Assembly (NCBI GenBank): GCA_030529505.1
Contig: JAUMWT010000002.1
Location: forward strand, 1-64,000
Source: Allobrachymonas sp.
Lineage (GTDB): Bacteria > Pseudomonadota > Gammaproteobacteria > Burkholderiales > Burkholderiaceae_C
Direction of reading: 5' to 3'
DNA: 64,000 bases
This document shows positions 62,374 through 64,000 of this stretch, piece by piece. The first letter of the stretch is position 1. Each line of letters begins with the position of its first letter. Below the pieces are notes generated by a model. It saw nothing but the letters and a program-made list of their open reading frames with translations, did not search any database and was not told the DNA's origin. The translations under genes and the position numbers were made by a program.

Positions 62374-63792
62374 ATGTCTTCAAGGTCTTTGCTGTCTTCT
62401 TCCGCCCCCGATCTGTTGCAGCGCAGCCTGGCTGCGGTGTGGCACCCCTGCACGCAGATGCAACACCATCTGGCCGCAGGCCCCAATGCCTTGCCGTTGC
62501 TGCCCATCGTGCGCGGGCAGGGCGTGTGGCTGTATGGCGAGGCGGGCCAGCGTTGGCTGGACGGCATCAGCTCGTGGTGGACGAATCTGTTCGGCCACGC
62601 CAACCCGCGCATCAATGTCGCGCTGCGCGCGCAGCTGGATCAGCTGGAGCATGTCATGCTCGCGGGCTTCACGCACGAGCCGGTGGTGGCTTTGTCCGAG
62701 CGTTTAAGCGCACTCACGGGCGGGGCGTTGGGCCATGCCTTTTATGCATCGGATGGCGCATCGGCGGTGGAGATTGCGCTCAAGATGTCTTTCCACTACT
62801 GGCAAAACCGCGGCCAGAGCGCCAAGCGCCGCTACGTGTGCGTGGCGGGCAGCTACCACGGTGAAACGGTGGGTGCGTTGGCCGTGACCGATGTGGCCTT
62901 GTTCAAAGAGGCCTACGGCCCGCTCACGCAGCCCGCTTTTGTGGTGCCCAGCCCCGATGCCCGGCGGGCCCAGCCTGACGAAACAGCGGCCGACGTGGCC
63001 CGGCGCGCCGCGCAAGCGCTGGAAGAATTGCTGGCACGCGAGCACGAACAGATTGCCGCGTTGATTGTGGAGCCGCTGGTGCAATGCGCCAGCGGCATGG
63101 CGATGCACGACCCGGCCTATCTGGCGCAGGTGCGCGCCCTGTGCGACCGTTATCAGGTGCATTTCATCGCCGACGAAATCGCCGTGGGCTTTGGTCGCAC
63201 CGGCAGCTTCTTTGCGCACGAGCAGGCGGTGGTGGATGGCAAGCCCATCCGCCCAGATCTGCTGTGCTTGTCCAAAGGCATCACGGGCGGCTATCTGCCG
63301 TTGTCGGTGGTGCTGGCCAGCGACGCGATTTACGAAGCGTTTTTGGATGACCAACTCGCGCGCGGCTTTTTGCACTCGCACTCCTACACCGGCAACCCGC
63401 TGGCCTGCCGCGCGGCGCTGGCCGTGCTCGACATTTTCGCCAGCGACGATGTGCTGACTGCCAACCGCGCTAAGGCCGCGACGTTTAACGACATGCTGCG
63501 ACCGCTGGCGGCCCACCCGCGCGTGCGCCACCTGCGCCAGCGCGGCATGATCTGGGCGCTGGATGTGCAGACCAGCGACGCGGCCTTTGGCCGCCGCTTT
63601 TACCGCGAGGCCCTGGCGCGTGGCGTGCTGCTGCGCCCGCTGGGGCACACGGTCTATTTCATGCCGCCCTATGTGGCGACGCTGGATGAGCTGGAATTTT
63701 TGGCGACCCGCGCCATGCAAGCGCTGGAGGCTGCCTTGGCCGATGATGGCGCTGCGCCCAATGCCACCGCATCGCCCGTGTTTGCCGCGTGA
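62374..63792 (+). CDS. bioA: Adenosylmethionine-8-amino-7-oxononanoate aminotransferase
   Basis: 472 residues. Class III aminotransferase: [10 protein letters not shown] and [21 protein letters not shown] typical of BioA, PLP-binding region [28 protein letters not shown], and the PLP lysine in [13 protein letters not shown]. It makes 7,8-diaminopelargonate in biotin synthesis. The start at 62374 is the family start; the frame runs open upstream. Its TGA overlaps an ATG of the next frame, so bioF is co-transcribed. Confidence 0.95.
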   Translation: MSSRSLLSSSAPDLLQRSLAAVWHPCTQMQHHLAAGPNALPLLPIVRGQGVWLYGEAGQRWLDGISSWWTNLFGHANPRINVALRAQLDQLEHVMLAGFTHEPVVALSERLSALTGGALGHAFYASDGASAVEIALKMSFHYWQNRGQSAKRRYVCVAGSYHGETVGALAVTDVALFKEAYGPLTQPAFVVPSPDARRAQPDETAADVARRAAQALEELLAREHEQIAALIVEPLVQCASGMAMHDPAYLAQVRALCDRYQVHFIADEIAVGFGRTGSFFAHEQAVVDGKPIRPDLLCLSKGITGGYLPLSVVLASDAIYEAFLDDQLARGFLHSHSYTGNPLACRAALAVLDIFASDDVLTANRAKAATFNDMLRPLAAHPRVRHLRQRGMIWALDVQTSDAAFGRRFYREALARGVLLRPLGHTVYFMPPYVATLDELEFLATRAMQALEAALADDGAAPNATASPVFAA

Positions 63793-63836
63793 TGGAAGTA
63801 ATGGAAGTGACGCAAGAAACGGAACAAGGGCCGCCC

Positions 63837-64000
63837 ATGATCTGGAACGAACTCGAATCCGCCCTGGCCCAGCGCCGCGCGCAAGGCCTGCTGCGCACGC
63901 GCCGCACCGTGCAATCGCCCGCAGGGCCGCAAGCGGTGGTGGATGGGCAAGCGCTGCTCTCCTTTTGCAGCAACGACTATCTGGGCCTGGCCGCCGATGC
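63837..64000 (+). CDS. bioF: 8-amino-7-oxononanoate synthase, N-terminal part (cut by window edge)
   Basis: 55 visible residues, [20 protein letters not shown] then [14 protein letters not shown] and [14 protein letters not shown], which is the BioF start (FxSNDYLGL motif). It condenses pimeloyl thioester with alanine. ATG 63792 overlapping bioA's stop is an alternative start, giving 15 extra residues; 63837 matches the family better. The rest lies beyond the window. Confidence 0.9.
   Translation, partial: MIWNELESALAQRRAQGLLRTRRTVQSPAGPQAVVDGQALLSFCSNDYLGLAAD

Overview
The window is a high-G+C chromosomal stretch from a betaproteobacterium, most likely order Burkholderiales and Comamonadaceae-like. 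The pointers are a Neisserial-type general porin, a PhaM-like PHA-granule protein, the divergent fur / bamE-dapB arrangement, the surE-pcm-nlpD-rlmD order, an AhpC/AhpF pair and a bioA-bioF start. The species call is inference.

Layout. 1-6.6 kb: the end of an IS5-type insertion sequence, then a leftward operon (FecR-domain protein, CHASE2 adenylate cyclase-like protein, TPR/beta-barrel protein) facing a CRP/FNR-family regulator, which looks like a cyclic-nucleotide signalling module. 6.9-13 kb: stress genes (dps, alpha-carbonic anhydrase, ahpF, ahpC). 13.7-33 kb: housekeeping genes (THUMP RNA methyltransferase, lipoprotein and PIN protein, BMP-type binding protein, NERD protein, fur, bamE, dapB, an SbmA/YddA-type ABC transporter, a PhaM-like protein, galU, an NMN adenylyltransferase, surE, pcm, nlpD, rlmD). 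34.5-36 kb: a tRNA-Ser(TGA) with an AbiJ-like putative defence gene beside it. 36-57.3 kb: a large uptake region made of exbB-exbD-tonB behind a good Fur-box match, a SAM methyltransferase, a porin, a TonB-dependent receptor, a 1313-residue CobN/HmuS-like chelatase, two paralogous periplasmic binding proteins, a FecCD-type permease, its ATPase, a Gate-domain-like membrane protein, and two AAA+ chelatase partners (ChlD-like and ChlI-like). 57.4-64 kb: a phospholipid-remodelling pair (MFS-PlsC fusion and Aas-like) and the start of a biotin operon.

The most interesting system is the 36-57 kb cluster. Its receptor / CobN-like / binding protein / permease / ATPase order parallels the hmuRSTUV haem locus of Bacteroidota, but here it comes with its own ChlI/ChlD motor proteins, an extra membrane protein and a nearby TonB motor. 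No corrinoid-biosynthesis gene is visible in the window. I propose a Fur-linked metallotetrapyrrole uptake and (de)metallation machine; this is inference.

The second theme is a family of short (about 140-250 bp) MITE-like repeats with degenerate GARCCTGTTC inverted ends. At least eight copies are recognisable, plus diverged relatives. They share their ends with the IS5-type element at the left edge and tend to sit exactly at, or a few bases after, stop codons of genes in this window.
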